In this document: in pieces, positions 53,703 through 62,977 of the stretch
How positions within the stretch are numbered: position 1 is the first letter of the stretch
Layout of the letters: every line of letters begins with the position of its first letter
From: Microbulbifer variabilis ATCC 700307
GTDB lineage: Bacteria > Pseudomonadota > Gammaproteobacteria > Pseudomonadales > Cellvibrionaceae
Assembly: GCF_000380565.1 (NCBI RefSeq)
Contig: NZ_AQYJ01000029.1
Coordinates: 434,001-498,000, forward strand
DNA: 64,000 nt
Reading direction: 5' to 3'
The notes under the pieces: model-generated
Seen by the model: only the letters and a program-made list of their open reading frames with translations
Database searches by the model: none
What the model was told of the DNA's origin: nothing
Position numbers and translations under genes: made by a program

Positions 53703-53821
53703 TGTGAATGCGGATCGCATTTGGCAGATAAGTATTGAAAAGGGGAATTGTCAGTACTTGGTTTGGAAAAGTAGTGATTTAGAGGCCTAGGAAGAGCCGT
53801 AAAGTTTAAAGGACGTACTCC

Positions 53822-54697
53822 ATGTTTGATCAAGTGGTTTTTGCCGGTGGCGGTGGTCGTTGCATCTGGCAGATTGGCTTTTGGGAGTCGATCGTTGATG
53901 AAGTCCAGTTATCACCGAGAGTAGTGAGTGCAGTATCAGCAGGGGGACTTGTTGCCGGGCTGCTACTGATCAACCGTGGGCAGGATGCGGTGCAATACGT
54001 TCGCTCTGTATTCAGTGACAATCGTAAAAACGCTTACTGGAAAAATTTATTTCGTGATGAAGCGGTATTTCCCCAATACGCTATCTGTCGCAATGGGATT
54101 CGAGAGCTGTTTGATAATGGCCTGGAAGACTTGAGAACGGTAGCGGAATTGCGTCTCGCAGTTACCCGTCCACCGGCGTGGATGGTTGGTCCATTGGCAC
54201 TGACCTTTGGCGCCGTAATTTATTACACAGATAAAGGTTTCCCGCGCAGCCTGCATTCCACTTCCGCCACGCGCCTGGGATTTAGGCAGACGTTTTATCG
54301 CGCCCAGGATTGCTCTGATATGGATGAGTTTGAGCACTTGATTCTCAGCTCATCCTGTACCCCTCCGTTTACGCCGCGTCTGCAGTTGAATGGGGCTGAA
54401 ATACTGGATGGTGGCGTAGTGGACAATGTGCCAGTTGCCGGATTGGATGCCGGGCAGGGCAGGGTTCTGATACTCCTGACAAATAGATTTCCAGGTTATC
54501 CAGACAGCTTTACCCAGCGCCAGGGTGTGCAGCTGTGGACCTATGTGCAACCTTCCAGGGTTTTACCGATCAAGGTCTGGGACTTCACCAACCCTGAGGC
54601 CGTTACCGCGACTCTGAATATTGGACGCGCCGATGGTAGGGCGTTGCTGACTCAGCTCAAATCGATTGCCCCTGAAACGAGAGTGCAGGCTTTGTAA
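53822..54697 (+). CDS. Patatin-like protein, paralog 4 of 6
   Basis: A 291-residue paralog. Loop AGGGGRCIWQIGF, elbow AVSAG (Ser 39) and LDGGVVDNVPVAG are present, with SSSCTPPFTPR. It has the conserved EAVFPQYAICRNGIRELF block after the first third; here the usual YR is CR. AAGGACG precedes the ATG. Only 2 bp lie between its stop and the GTG of paralog 5. Confidence 0.83.
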   Translation: MFDQVVFAGGGGRCIWQIGFWESIVDEVQLSPRVVSAVSAGGLVAGLLLINRGQDAVQYVRSVFSDNRKNAYWKNLFRDEAVFPQYAICRNGIRELFDNGLEDLRTVAELRLAVTRPPAWMVGPLALTFGAVIYYTDKGFPRSLHSTSATRLGFRQTFYRAQDCSDMDEFEHLILSSSCTPPFTPRLQLNGAEILDGGVVDNVPVAGLDAGQGRVLILLTNRFPGYPDSFTQRQGVQLWTYVQPSRVLPIKVWDFTNPEAVTATLNIGRADGRALLTQLKSIAPETRVQAL

Positions 54698-54699
54698 GC

Positions 54700-55572
54700 G
54701 TGTTCAACCAGGTAGTCTTTGGTGGGGGTGGCGGACGCTGCTGTTGGCAGGTTGGTTTTTGGCAGGCTATCGAGGATGAGATTAACCTGGCACCACAAGT
54801 AGTCAGTGCAGTATCTGCCGGCGCACTTATGGCTAGCTTGGTATTAATGGGGCGTGGTCAGGAAGCGGAAGATTACTTCCTATCTGTAACCCAACAGAAT
54901 CAGAGGAATGTGTACTGGAGTAACCTGCTGCGTAAGCCACCAGTTTTTCCCCATTATGAGATATACCGGCGTGGTGTCCGCGAGCTATTTGACGGAGGTT
55001 TCGACAAGTTATGCGCTGCTACCGACTTAAGGGTGGCAGTGACGTTACGGCCTCGCTGGATGCCCCCAGTCTGTGCCCTGGCGGCGGGCGGCACCCTCTA
55101 CTACATCAACAAATACCTGCTGCGCAGCTTGCACCCCAAGCTGCCATCCAGGCTTGGCTTTCGACAGGTGTTCTACCGGGTGAGGGACTGTGCGAATGAG
55201 GCAGAACTTGAACACCTCATTCTCAGTTCCTCGTGTACCCCGCCGATTACCCCAAGGCTACGGATGGATGGTGCGCAAGTGCTGGACGGGGGCGTGGTGG
55301 ACAATGCTCCAATTGATGGCTTGGAAGCTTATAAAGGGTTGGTGCTGATACTACCGACCCGCCGCTACCCCCGTTTGCCCCACTGGTTCAGCCGGCGTGT
55401 CCAAGGGCAAACATGGGTTTATGTGCAGCCCTCTCGCCGGCTTCCCATTAAGTCCTGGGATTTCACCAACCCTGAGGCATTGACAGAAACATTTGAGATT
55501 GGCCGGGTCGATGGCAGGGCATTACTTGCCGAAATAGTGGCCAAGGGGGGGCGATTTGGATTTGGCAATTAA
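54700..55572 (+). CDS. Patatin-like protein, paralog 5 of 6
   Basis: A 290-residue paralog that starts with GTG (VFNQVVFGGG). The loop has two adjacent cysteines, GGGGGRCCWQVGF; the elbow is AVSAG and the Asp block LDGGVVDNAPIDG. SSSCTPPITPR is kept. The C-terminal strand reads VYVQPSRRLPIKSWDFTNPEAL, as in the others. A 225-bp gap with no gene follows before paralog 6, so the last two genes may form a separate unit. Confidence 0.82.
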   Translation: MFNQVVFGGGGGRCCWQVGFWQAIEDEINLAPQVVSAVSAGALMASLVLMGRGQEAEDYFLSVTQQNQRNVYWSNLLRKPPVFPHYEIYRRGVRELFDGGFDKLCAATDLRVAVTLRPRWMPPVCALAAGGTLYYINKYLLRSLHPKLPSRLGFRQVFYRVRDCANEAELEHLILSSSCTPPITPRLRMDGAQVLDGGVVDNAPIDGLEAYKGLVLILPTRRYPRLPHWFSRRVQGQTWVYVQPSRRLPIKSWDFTNPEALTETFEIGRVDGRALLAEIVAKGGRFGFGN

Positions 55573-55797
55573 TGGACTTGCCACAGGAATACCATTGTCA
55601 TTTATGCCCAGCATGATTGAGCGTATTGGGCAGGCCCATTGGTTGCGCTAAGCTGCTGATTCTATTAGCTTATGCAATTAGTTGCATATGGGTATGTGTG
55701 GCGGTTGCCTGCTGTAGTTACTCGATTATTGCAGGCAGGCTAAAAGGAATATGGGCTTGGAGCTGATCAAAAGCCCAGTGCAGAAGGTAAAGGATTT

Positions 55798-56673
55798 ATG
55801 TTTGATCAGGTGGTTTTTGCTGGCGGTGGCGGGCGCTGTACATGGCAGATTGGTTTCTGGGAGTCAGTTGCCGGTGAAATAGGTCTTGTCCCGAAGACTG
55901 TGACTGCGGTGTCCGCCGGAGGCCTTATGGCGAGCCTAATCTTGATGGGGCGCACAGAAGAAGCCCGGGAGCACTTCTGGTCGGCATTTGCTGCCAATGA
56001 TAAGAATGCTTATTGGGGCAACTTATTTAAAAAGGAATCAGTATTTCCCCAGTATGGAATCTATCGCAATGCCATGTGGGAGCTATTCCGCGAGGGCATG
56101 AGCACACTTAAAACTGCTGCGGAGCTACGTATTGCAGTAACCCATCCGCCACGGTTGCTCTCAGGGGGAATGGCATTGGGTGTTGGAGCCCTGGCTTACT
56201 ATGCCGACAAGCACTTGTTGCGGAGCTTGCACCCTAAGGTTGCTCTGGGGCTTGGGTTTAAGCAGGGATTTTATAAGGCGCAGGACTGCACAAGTGTGGA
56301 AGAGCTGGCGGAGTTGATCCTTTGTTCCTCTTGTACACCGCCTTTTACTCCACAAATGCGCTTGCGCGGTGCGACGGTGCTTGATGGCGGAGTGGTAGAC
56401 AATATACCGGTAGCGGGACTGGATCAGGAAGAGGGTCGAGTATTGATTCTGCTGAGTCGCCGTTACTCCCGTTACCCGGACAGATTTACCCGGCGACAGG
56501 GAGATCAACTGTGGACCTACGTGCAGCCCTCACAGCCACCTTTTATCAGAGTTTGGGATTACACGAATCCCGAGCTGGCGCAAAAGACTTACGAGCTCGG
56601 CTTTGCCGATGGCCGGGATTTTTTACACAAGCACAAGCTTGAACGGGAGATAGTTGATGAACAATTCCAATAA
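55798..56673 (+). CDS. Patatin-like protein, paralog 6 of 6
   Basis: A 291-residue paralog with AGGGGRCTWQIGF, elbow AVSAG (Ser 39, in TVTAVSAGGLM), SSCTPPFTPQ and LDGGVVDNIPVAG. Its hydrophobic middle (GGMALGVGALAYYADK) is the longest of the six. It overlaps the NTF2-like gene by 17 bp, which suggests that the two proteins are made together. Like the others it has no signal peptide. Confidence 0.83.
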   Translation: MFDQVVFAGGGGRCTWQIGFWESVAGEIGLVPKTVTAVSAGGLMASLILMGRTEEAREHFWSAFAANDKNAYWGNLFKKESVFPQYGIYRNAMWELFREGMSTLKTAAELRIAVTHPPRLLSGGMALGVGALAYYADKHLLRSLHPKVALGLGFKQGFYKAQDCTSVEELAELILCSSCTPPFTPQMRLRGATVLDGGVVDNIPVAGLDQEEGRVLILLSRRYSRYPDRFTRRQGDQLWTYVQPSQPPFIRVWDYTNPELAQKTYELGFADGRDFLHKHKLEREIVDEQFQ

Positions 56674-57091
56674 TTCGATAGCGGAGTCAATCGCCTTGTG
56701 GCATGAGATGGTAGAAGCGCGAGACTTCACCCGGCTCCCTACTATTGTTGCAGATGATGCGATTTTTCGCTCTCCGGCTTTCTTCAAGCCCTACCACAGC
56801 TCAGCGGCAGTTTGCCTTATTCTCAATACTGTGATGCAAGTGTTTGAGAGCTTTGAATACGACCGCAGCTTTACCACTGAGTCCGGCCGTGACCTGGCCC
56901 TGGAATTCAAGGCTTCTATTGGTGAAAAAAGCCTCAAAGGCTTGGATATCATTCGCTTTGATGAGAGCGGCAAGATTGTGGAGTTTGAGGTGATGATTCG
57001 CCCACTCAACGCCCTGCAAAAGCTGGCAGAGGAGATGTCAGGGCGCCTTTCCCAATATGTAACACAGTACAAAGATAGCCAGCCGGCTTAA
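56657..57091 (+). CDS. NTF2-like (SnoaL-type) protein coupled to the patatin array
   Basis: A 144-residue NTF2-like domain protein. It begins with a polar head (MNNSNNSIAESI), then LWHEMVEARDFTRLPTIV, DDAIFRSPAFFKPYHS, DLALEFKASIGEKSLKGLDI and FDESGKIVEFEVMIRP, the usual strand and helix order of SnoaL-like proteins that bind or act on small hydrophobic ligands. GGGAGA lies just upstream of the ATG at 56657 and it overlaps paralog 6. It is probably cytoplasmic. A role in binding lipid products released by the patatin-like proteins is speculation. Confidence 0.8.
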   Translation: MNNSNNSIAESIALWHEMVEARDFTRLPTIVADDAIFRSPAFFKPYHSSAAVCLILNTVMQVFESFEYDRSFTTESGRDLALEFKASIGEKSLKGLDIIRFDESGKIVEFEVMIRPLNALQKLAEEMSGRLSQYVTQYKDSQPA

Positions 57092-57169
57092 TACTCGTCC
57101 TTATGGCACAAGCACTTGGCAATCAATCTGGGCTCTGCGCCCAGTTGCCTGCCAGGAGTGAGCGATGAT

Positions 57170-58180
57170 TTAATTTCCTTCCTCGGTATCCAGGGAGTCG
57201 AAATAATCATATACGTCGATACCATCCATATAGGCGCCGTCGAAACCTGCATCCACAATTTTGTAAATATAGGAGTCATTGTTACCGTAAATGATATTCT
57301 GCCAGCCCTCCTTCCAGTACTCTACATAATAGTTTCCTGATTCCCCTGGTACTTCTTCCAGTAGCCAGCTGGGTGGGTTGGTGGGCCATGAGGGGTCCCA
57401 GTAATAACGGTTATCCTGGGCTTCACCAATATTTATATAGGCAATTAGCAGCCTGCGCCCCCCATTATTTTTAACCTTGAGCTGCTCAATTTGCTCTTCA
57501 GTGTATTCTTCGCCATTAAAGAAAAAGTCGATAACTAGCAGGTCGTAATCGGTTTCGGATAACTTGTCGACGAATTCCTGGCGTGTGGAAGAGATCCGTG
57601 GATTGGTGATATTAAGGAAATTTTTGACATTCTCCAGCTCATCAATGTTGTTACTGTTTACATTGAAGGGCTCTTCAGGGTAGGGCGGAATATCGTCCAG
57701 GTCCGTATCGTCAGCGACGAAGGAGACGTAGCCGGCTTCTTCATTCTCTTGATTGGATTCGTCAATATTGCGCTCGGTATAGGCGAAATCGGTCACAAGG
57801 ATTTCGCGGCCTTTATCCTTGGCTAAGTTGAGATAGTCCTGCAAGCGAGCGCTTTCGGTGCTGCTGGTGGGTTGGTCTACATCACCATTTTGCCCAAAGA
57901 AGACCGCTTCCTGGGCGATGCCATCGGTAGAGTTTACATAGGCGTTATCTACTGGGCCATTGGTCTTGGTATTGGTGGTGATCAGTTCAATACCATTTTG
58001 TGGGACAATAATAAAGTCGTCCCGGTTAATACCCTTGGCATAGTCACTAATATCTTCTACCAGATATCGCATCTCTTGATCGTAATCCACGTAGACAGGG
58101 ATTACGAAGTCGGGAAGGTCGTCAAAGCTACAACCGAGAAGAAGAAATGGGCTAAGAAGGAAGGGAAGCGTCCGGTGCAA
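57170..58180 (-). CDS. GH114-type (endo-alpha-1,4-polygalactosaminidase-like) lipoprotein
   Basis: A 336-residue predicted lipoprotein (lipobox LLLGC, Cys 17). The TIM-barrel part shows LLVIDFFFNGEEYTEEQIEQL, RRLLIAYINIGEAQDNRYYW, the EYWKEGWQNIIYG block and GFDGAYMDGIDVYDYF, which match GH114/TM1410-like hydrolases of galactosaminogalactan-type polymers. It would act at the cell surface on amino-sugar polysaccharide. The start is TTG at 58180 with GGAG 8 bases upstream; no in-frame ATG gives a signal peptide. Acidic linker sequences near 100-180 are unusually rich in Asp, Glu and Asn. Confidence 0.78.
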   Translation of the reverse strand: MHRTLPFLLSPFLLLGCSFDDLPDFVIPVYVDYDQEMRYLVEDISDYAKGINRDDFIIVPQNGIELITTNTKTNGPVDNAYVNSTDGIAQEAVFFGQNGDVDQPTSSTESARLQDYLNLAKDKGREILVTDFAYTERNIDESNQENEEAGYVSFVADDTDLDDIPPYPEEPFNVNSNNIDELENVKNFLNITNPRISSTRQEFVDKLSETDYDLLVIDFFFNGEEYTEEQIEQLKVKNNGGRRLLIAYINIGEAQDNRYYWDPSWPTNPPSWLLEEVPGESGNYYVEYWKEGWQNIIYGNNDSYIYKIVDAGFDGAYMDGIDVYDYFDSLDTEEGN

Positions 58181-58393
58181 AATTCATCTCCGAAGACGGT
58201 TATTAGTGAGGCAAGGTTGTCTTGCTAATTTTTACCTATTGGCAGGGAAATGAAGACTAAGTTCCATTGAGTTTAACATTTTCCAATAATCAATCACATG
58301 CAGTTACAGATTCACAATAGGCGACTCTACTGCTGTGTAAAAGTGCTGAAGCTAAAATCCTAGCTGATCAAGCCTGAATATTGGCTTAATGGC

Positions 58394-60958
58394 TCACTGC
58401 GCATCCATTCTTTTCTTGGTTTTGCTAGTTGCTATTGCTGTGAGGGGATCGTCTGGCCAATAGTGCTTTTGGTACTTGATACGTAACTCTTTCTTTACCT
58501 CTTGATAGGTGTTGGCCCAGAAGTTGGCGAGATCGCGGGTTATTTGGACCGGACGTCGTGCCGGTGATAGCAGGTGGATCATCAAGGGGAATCGGCCGCC
58601 CAAAATAGCAGGCGTTTGTGCCATGCCAAATAATTCCTGCAAGCGCACAGCCAATACCGGGGGTGACCCTTCATAGTTGATTTGAATGTGCGACCCGCTG
58701 GGCACCGTGAAATAGCTGGGTGCCAATTCTTCCAGCTGCTTTTGGTGTGGCCAGGTGAGTTGACCGAGTAAAATGGTAAACAAGTTCAGTTGTTTGAGTT
58801 GCTCTAACTTATTAAAGCCCTGGAGATGGGGTAGTAACCAGTCTTCAAGGTGAGCTAAAAGCGCTGCATCGCTCCAGTCGGGTAGGGGAGTGTCACTCAG
58901 AAGATCTGGCCCCAGCTCACACTGGCGTAGAAACTCCACCCGACTGCGTAATTGAGAAGCATCTTTGCCCCAAGGAAGTAGTGCCAAGCCTTTCTTTCTA
59001 ATGGCACCCAGAAGAGCGCAACTCAGCAGGCCTTCAGGAATATCCCTGGCCGCTTGTTGTTTTAGTACCAAGCTTCCCAAAGTGATACGAGTCACTGCCT
59101 CCGCACGTCCCGAAGACTCATTCCAGTCAACACTTGTCTGCTGTTTTATCAGATCGTCAAAGCAACCTCTAAGAGAGGTTTCCGAAATAGGTGCGGCCAA
59201 CTGGATTCGGGCATCACGTCCTCTCCCATCGAGCTCTGCAATCACAAGATAATCGCAAAGGGCCAGTGCATCATCATGAGTGAAATGCGCCCCCCTGCCA
59301 TTGGCGAGCAGGAAGCGTCTACTGCCATCACGGCGGCTTATGGCGATCCTATCTGGATAGGAGAGCCCCAGGAGGACTCCAGCATGGTCGACACTATCAA
59401 TTGATAGTGTACTCACCGGTTGGCTGGACGTGAGTTTATCCAGCTGAGTGCGCCAGGCCCGTGACTGCTGCCGAATTCTCTGGATAGCCCCTTGATCCAC
59501 TTCTCGACCTTTTGCCCGTTCCTGTAGGACCTCAATGCGCTTGCTTATATCCCTGTCCCAGCGGGCCTCACCGCGGAAGATATCCCGTTCGGATAGAAGA
59601 GCTGCCATCAGACAGGCCTGCTGTTGCAATCCCCATTTAAAACTGTGGATCATCATATGGGCAAGACGGGGATGGCAGCCGAGGGATAGCAGGGTGCTGC
59701 CGTGGCGAGTAATGCGCAGTTTACTGTCGAGTGCTCCCAACTGCTGGAGTAACTCTTGAGCCTGTGCCATAGGTCCAGGAGGAGGGAGGTCCAGCCATAG
59801 GAGCTCTTCAGCATCAGTAACTCCCCACTGGGCCAGCTCCAAAGCAACTGGAGCCAAATCACTGCGAAGTATCTCTGGAGTATTCTTCGTACTCAGGGCG
59901 TTTTGACGCTCTTTGCTCCATAAGCGCAGGCAGTGACCTGCACTGAGGCGGCCGGCACGACCACTACGTTGAATAGCCGATGCCTGAGATATACGGTTGG
60001 TGATCAAGCGATTCATTCCGGTGTTGGGATCAAAGCGCGATTCACGCATTAACCCCGAATCCACCACTCTATGAACCCCCTCGATTGTCAGGCTTGTCTC
60101 GGCAACATTAGTGGCCAATACAATTTTACGCATGCCGGGTTTTGCTGGTGCAATGGCTTGATCTTGTTGCTCCCTGGTCAGGTCACCATATAGCGGAACT
60201 ATTATGATATCGCTGAACTTGTGGGGTTCCTCAGTGAAGCGCTCTCTCAGCCTTGCTTCAATCTGTCGTATTTCCCCCACACCGGGCAGGAACGCTAGCA
60301 GGCTGCCATTATCATTACTGATGCATTCCAGAATTTTGCGGGTCATCAGCTGGGGAAGTTGACGTTCATCTTCCAGTTCTTCACACCTATCGAGGTATTC
60401 AACACTGACGGGGTAGCTTCTTCCCACACTGGTCACCACTGGTGCCTGACCCAGAATTTCAGCGACAGCATCGGTCTCTAAGGTTGCGGACATTACGAGC
60501 AACTTAAGGTCTTCCCGCAGATACTCCTGGGATTGCAGGCACAGTGCCAGTGATAGATCCGCTTGTAAGCTTCGCTCGTGAAACTCATCAAAGATCACCA
60601 AGGCAGTTTTGCTTAGCTCAGGATCAGATTGCAGAAGACGGGTAAGAATGCCTTCGGTAACCACCAGAATACGGGTTCGCCCGCTGGTTCTGCGCTCCCC
60701 CCGTACCTGGTATCCCACAGTTTCACCGACCTTTTCACCAAGCTGGGAGGCCATTCGGGCAGCTGCTGTGCGTGCAGCGAGTCTGCGGGGCTCCAACATG
60801 ATGATGTTCTTACCCCTCAGCCAGACACTATCCAGTAGAGCCAAAGGGACAACGGTAGTTTTACCTGCACCTGGTGGCGCTTGCAGCACCACATTGCTGT
60901 GTGTTTCCAGTGCTTCAAGTAACTCTGGTAGGACGGAATGTATAGGTAACTCTGGCAT
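58394..60958 (-). CDS. hrpB: ATP-dependent helicase HrpB
   Basis: A full-length (854 residues) DEAH-type RNA helicase of the HrpB family. Walker A is PPGAGKTT, Walker B DEFHERSL (DEFH variant), motif III SATL, motif V TNVAETSLTIEGV and motif VI QRSGRAGR, with the HrpB-specific C-terminal domain including PWGKDASQLRSRV and LSPARRPVQITRDL. Its cellular role in bacteria is not established. Single gene. Confidence 0.95.
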   Translation of the reverse strand: MPELPIHSVLPELLEALETHSNVVLQAPPGAGKTTVVPLALLDSVWLRGKNIIMLEPRRLAARTAAARMASQLGEKVGETVGYQVRGERRTSGRTRILVVTEGILTRLLQSDPELSKTALVIFDEFHERSLQADLSLALCLQSQEYLREDLKLLVMSATLETDAVAEILGQAPVVTSVGRSYPVSVEYLDRCEELEDERQLPQLMTRKILECISNDNGSLLAFLPGVGEIRQIEARLRERFTEEPHKFSDIIIVPLYGDLTREQQDQAIAPAKPGMRKIVLATNVAETSLTIEGVHRVVDSGLMRESRFDPNTGMNRLITNRISQASAIQRSGRAGRLSAGHCLRLWSKERQNALSTKNTPEILRSDLAPVALELAQWGVTDAEELLWLDLPPPGPMAQAQELLQQLGALDSKLRITRHGSTLLSLGCHPRLAHMMIHSFKWGLQQQACLMAALLSERDIFRGEARWDRDISKRIEVLQERAKGREVDQGAIQRIRQQSRAWRTQLDKLTSSQPVSTLSIDSVDHAGVLLGLSYPDRIAISRRDGSRRFLLANGRGAHFTHDDALALCDYLVIAELDGRGRDARIQLAAPISETSLRGCFDDLIKQQTSVDWNESSGRAEAVTRITLGSLVLKQQAARDIPEGLLSCALLGAIRKKGLALLPWGKDASQLRSRVEFLRQCELGPDLLSDTPLPDWSDAALLAHLEDWLLPHLQGFNKLEQLKQLNLFTILLGQLTWPHQKQLEELAPSYFTVPSGSHIQINYEGSPPVLAVRLQELFGMAQTPAILGGRFPLMIHLLSPARRPVQITRDLANFWANTYQEVKKELRIKYQKHYWPDDPLTAIATSKTKKRMDAQ

Positions 60959-61059
60959 AGCAGAGAATTATAGTGGATTCAGGATTAAGAAGGTATGGGG
61001 TTTCTTCGCTTGTGCAAAGGGCTAGTTTTCTACGATAGGGTGTTAATTGCTGCTGAAGG

Positions 61060-62631
61060 CTACAAATACGGTTCATCTTTATACAGTAATTGGGTTGTAT
61101 TTTTAAAAAGTAAGCTTGCAAGGATTCCGATAAAGGATAGGCAAAGAAAAGCAATCATTACCGCGTGGAACCCGGAATGAAAAGATGTTTGACCCCATTC
61201 CAACACTTGAGAGTGTACCGAAGGATCAGGAAAGAGCTTTATTATTTTTTTCAGAGGTTGTGCACCCGTTATAAAAGGAAGTATTTCCAGAGTGCTTACT
61301 TTGTGCTCGTTGGAGAGAGCTTCTTTTGAAATTTTCGAGAAAGTTCTAACACTTGCAGCGCTTAGTATTGCTCCTGTAAATGCTATTCCTGCAGCATACC
61401 AAAGGTATGTATTAGAGATGAACAATCCGTAGGCCGCACCCTTCTCTTTTTTGGGTGCGCATTGAACCGCTGCAAGGTTAGTTGAAGAATACATTATTCC
61501 GGTAGTAATTCCCATAAAAACCATTCCGATTATTAAGTTATACCAGGATAGTTTGTCGGGCATCAAAGTTAGTGATAGGACGCCAGTTAAGCAGGTAAAT
61601 TGTGCGATAACAATAGGGGGGATAGGGTTGAATCTATTGTTAAATATCCCTGTTAAGATTGAAGAGAAGCATAAGAATATTGTCATTGTCAAAATAATAA
61701 GCCCTACTTTGGCGGCGTCGTACCCAAGTATGTTTTCCAGGTATAAAGGTAAAATAAACAAGAAAGATCCAAATATCATTTGGAAGCATGCTCGAGTTAT
61801 AAGTAACCCCAGGAATAGTTTGTTGTGTAGCAGTCCTAAGTTTATTAATGGTTGAGGGATAGTTCGCTGCCAAAGAAGTACAGAAGCTAGGATTCCTATA
61901 GATGTTACGATGGGTAGAATAAATTGAAGACTTCTGATTCCTGTCTGGGGCACGATATTGAGTGAAAATAATATCAAAAGATACGCAATCAGAATTAGAA
62001 ACCCCGACTGATAGTGGACATTGACCTCCTTATTTTGAGTGCCTCTTATTGCAAATAAATGAATAATGATAAGGCACAATAAGCAAACAGGAATGTTTAT
62101 TAAGAAAGCCCATCGCCAACCCAGATGGGTAACAATAAATCCACCTAAAATAGGGCCTATTGATTGAGCGGCAGCGGTGAATATTACCAGTAGTCCTACG
62201 ACTAAACCCCGTTCAGATTTGGGGAAATGGCTTTCAGCTAGAACAAAGATCATACCGAAGGAGGCCGCCATGCCTGATCCCTGTATGAATCTTCCTATTA
62301 TTATGGTTCCTAGGTTTGGGGCTGCACTTGCAATCAATGATCCGACGAGGAAAATGGTTATGCCAAGCATGAGCGTAATTTTATGCCCAAATCGATCTCC
62401 AAATTTTCCAGTGGTGATAATTAATCCCCCCATGGCTATTAGATAGATATTGTTGATCCATTGCAGTTGATATATTTTTGCAGAGAAATCACGCCCTATT
62501 GTAGGGATGGCGAGGTTGATCACGGTGACATCGATATTAACGATCATTAGAGCCAGGCCGAGGCCTCCGAGCACCCACCATCGATGTGGATATGGAGCGT
62601 TTTTTGAGGGATGTTCCTTTTCGTTGCTCAT
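61060..62631 (-). CDS. MFS transporter, DHA2 (EmrB/QacA) type
   Basis: A 523-residue inner-membrane transporter with about 14 hydrophobic segments. The first segment carries MIVNIDVTVINLAIPTIG (motif with Asp in TM1), the loop GKFGDRFGHKIT is motif A, and GPILGGFIVTHLGWRWAF is motif C. The family exports drugs or other toxic compounds by proton antiport. The gene is more A+T-rich than its neighbours, with many AAA, ATA and TTA codons, which hints at acquisition from elsewhere. No regulator is adjacent. Confidence 0.9.
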   Translation of the reverse strand: MSNEKEHPSKNAPYPHRWWVLGGLGLALMIVNIDVTVINLAIPTIGRDFSAKIYQLQWINNIYLIAMGGLIITTGKFGDRFGHKITLMLGITIFLVGSLIASAAPNLGTIIIGRFIQGSGMAASFGMIFVLAESHFPKSERGLVVGLLVIFTAAAQSIGPILGGFIVTHLGWRWAFLINIPVCLLCLIIIHLFAIRGTQNKEVNVHYQSGFLILIAYLLILFSLNIVPQTGIRSLQFILPIVTSIGILASVLLWQRTIPQPLINLGLLHNKLFLGLLITRACFQMIFGSFLFILPLYLENILGYDAAKVGLIILTMTIFLCFSSILTGIFNNRFNPIPPIVIAQFTCLTGVLSLTLMPDKLSWYNLIIGMVFMGITTGIMYSSTNLAAVQCAPKKEKGAAYGLFISNTYLWYAAGIAFTGAILSAASVRTFSKISKEALSNEHKVSTLEILPFITGAQPLKKIIKLFPDPSVHSQVLEWGQTSFHSGFHAVMIAFLCLSFIGILASLLFKNTTQLLYKDEPYL

Positions 62632-62977
62632 GTTGTCCGATCAACCATATTTATTGAAAGTTTTTTTGGGAAGGTCTTCGTTGAATAGAAGAAGTAAGAT
62701 AAGTAGTTCAATAAAGGTCTAGATTCTATTATGCCTTCTATATAAGTTAGTGATTTAATCTATTGTCTAAAGGTGGAGATACACAAGATTTAGGTATAGA
62801 GAGCCAAAATATAGTATTGCTGTAGTGCAAAGTTATCAGCTAGTGCTTAAGTTATCTATAGTGATACGTGACAGTTATCAATGGTATATACGCTAGTCTA
62901 TTTTTCCTCTTGCCAACTTGAGAGTGTGGTATATAGGGGAAAAAAGCCCCTATCATTAAGTTGGGTCAGGACTCTTA
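62632..62977. other. Divergent promoter region of the MFS and cupin genes
   Basis: About 345 A+T-rich bases. A dyad ATAGGGG-N7-CCCCTAT lies at 62933-62953, 24 bp before the cupin start. It could be an operator or leader hairpin. No gene is seen. Confidence 0.45.

Noticed and set aside
51062-57091. Patatin array as a CBASS or other known anti-phage operon
   Set aside because: No nucleotidyltransferase, ubiquitin-like, HORMA, TIR or helicase gene is adjacent.
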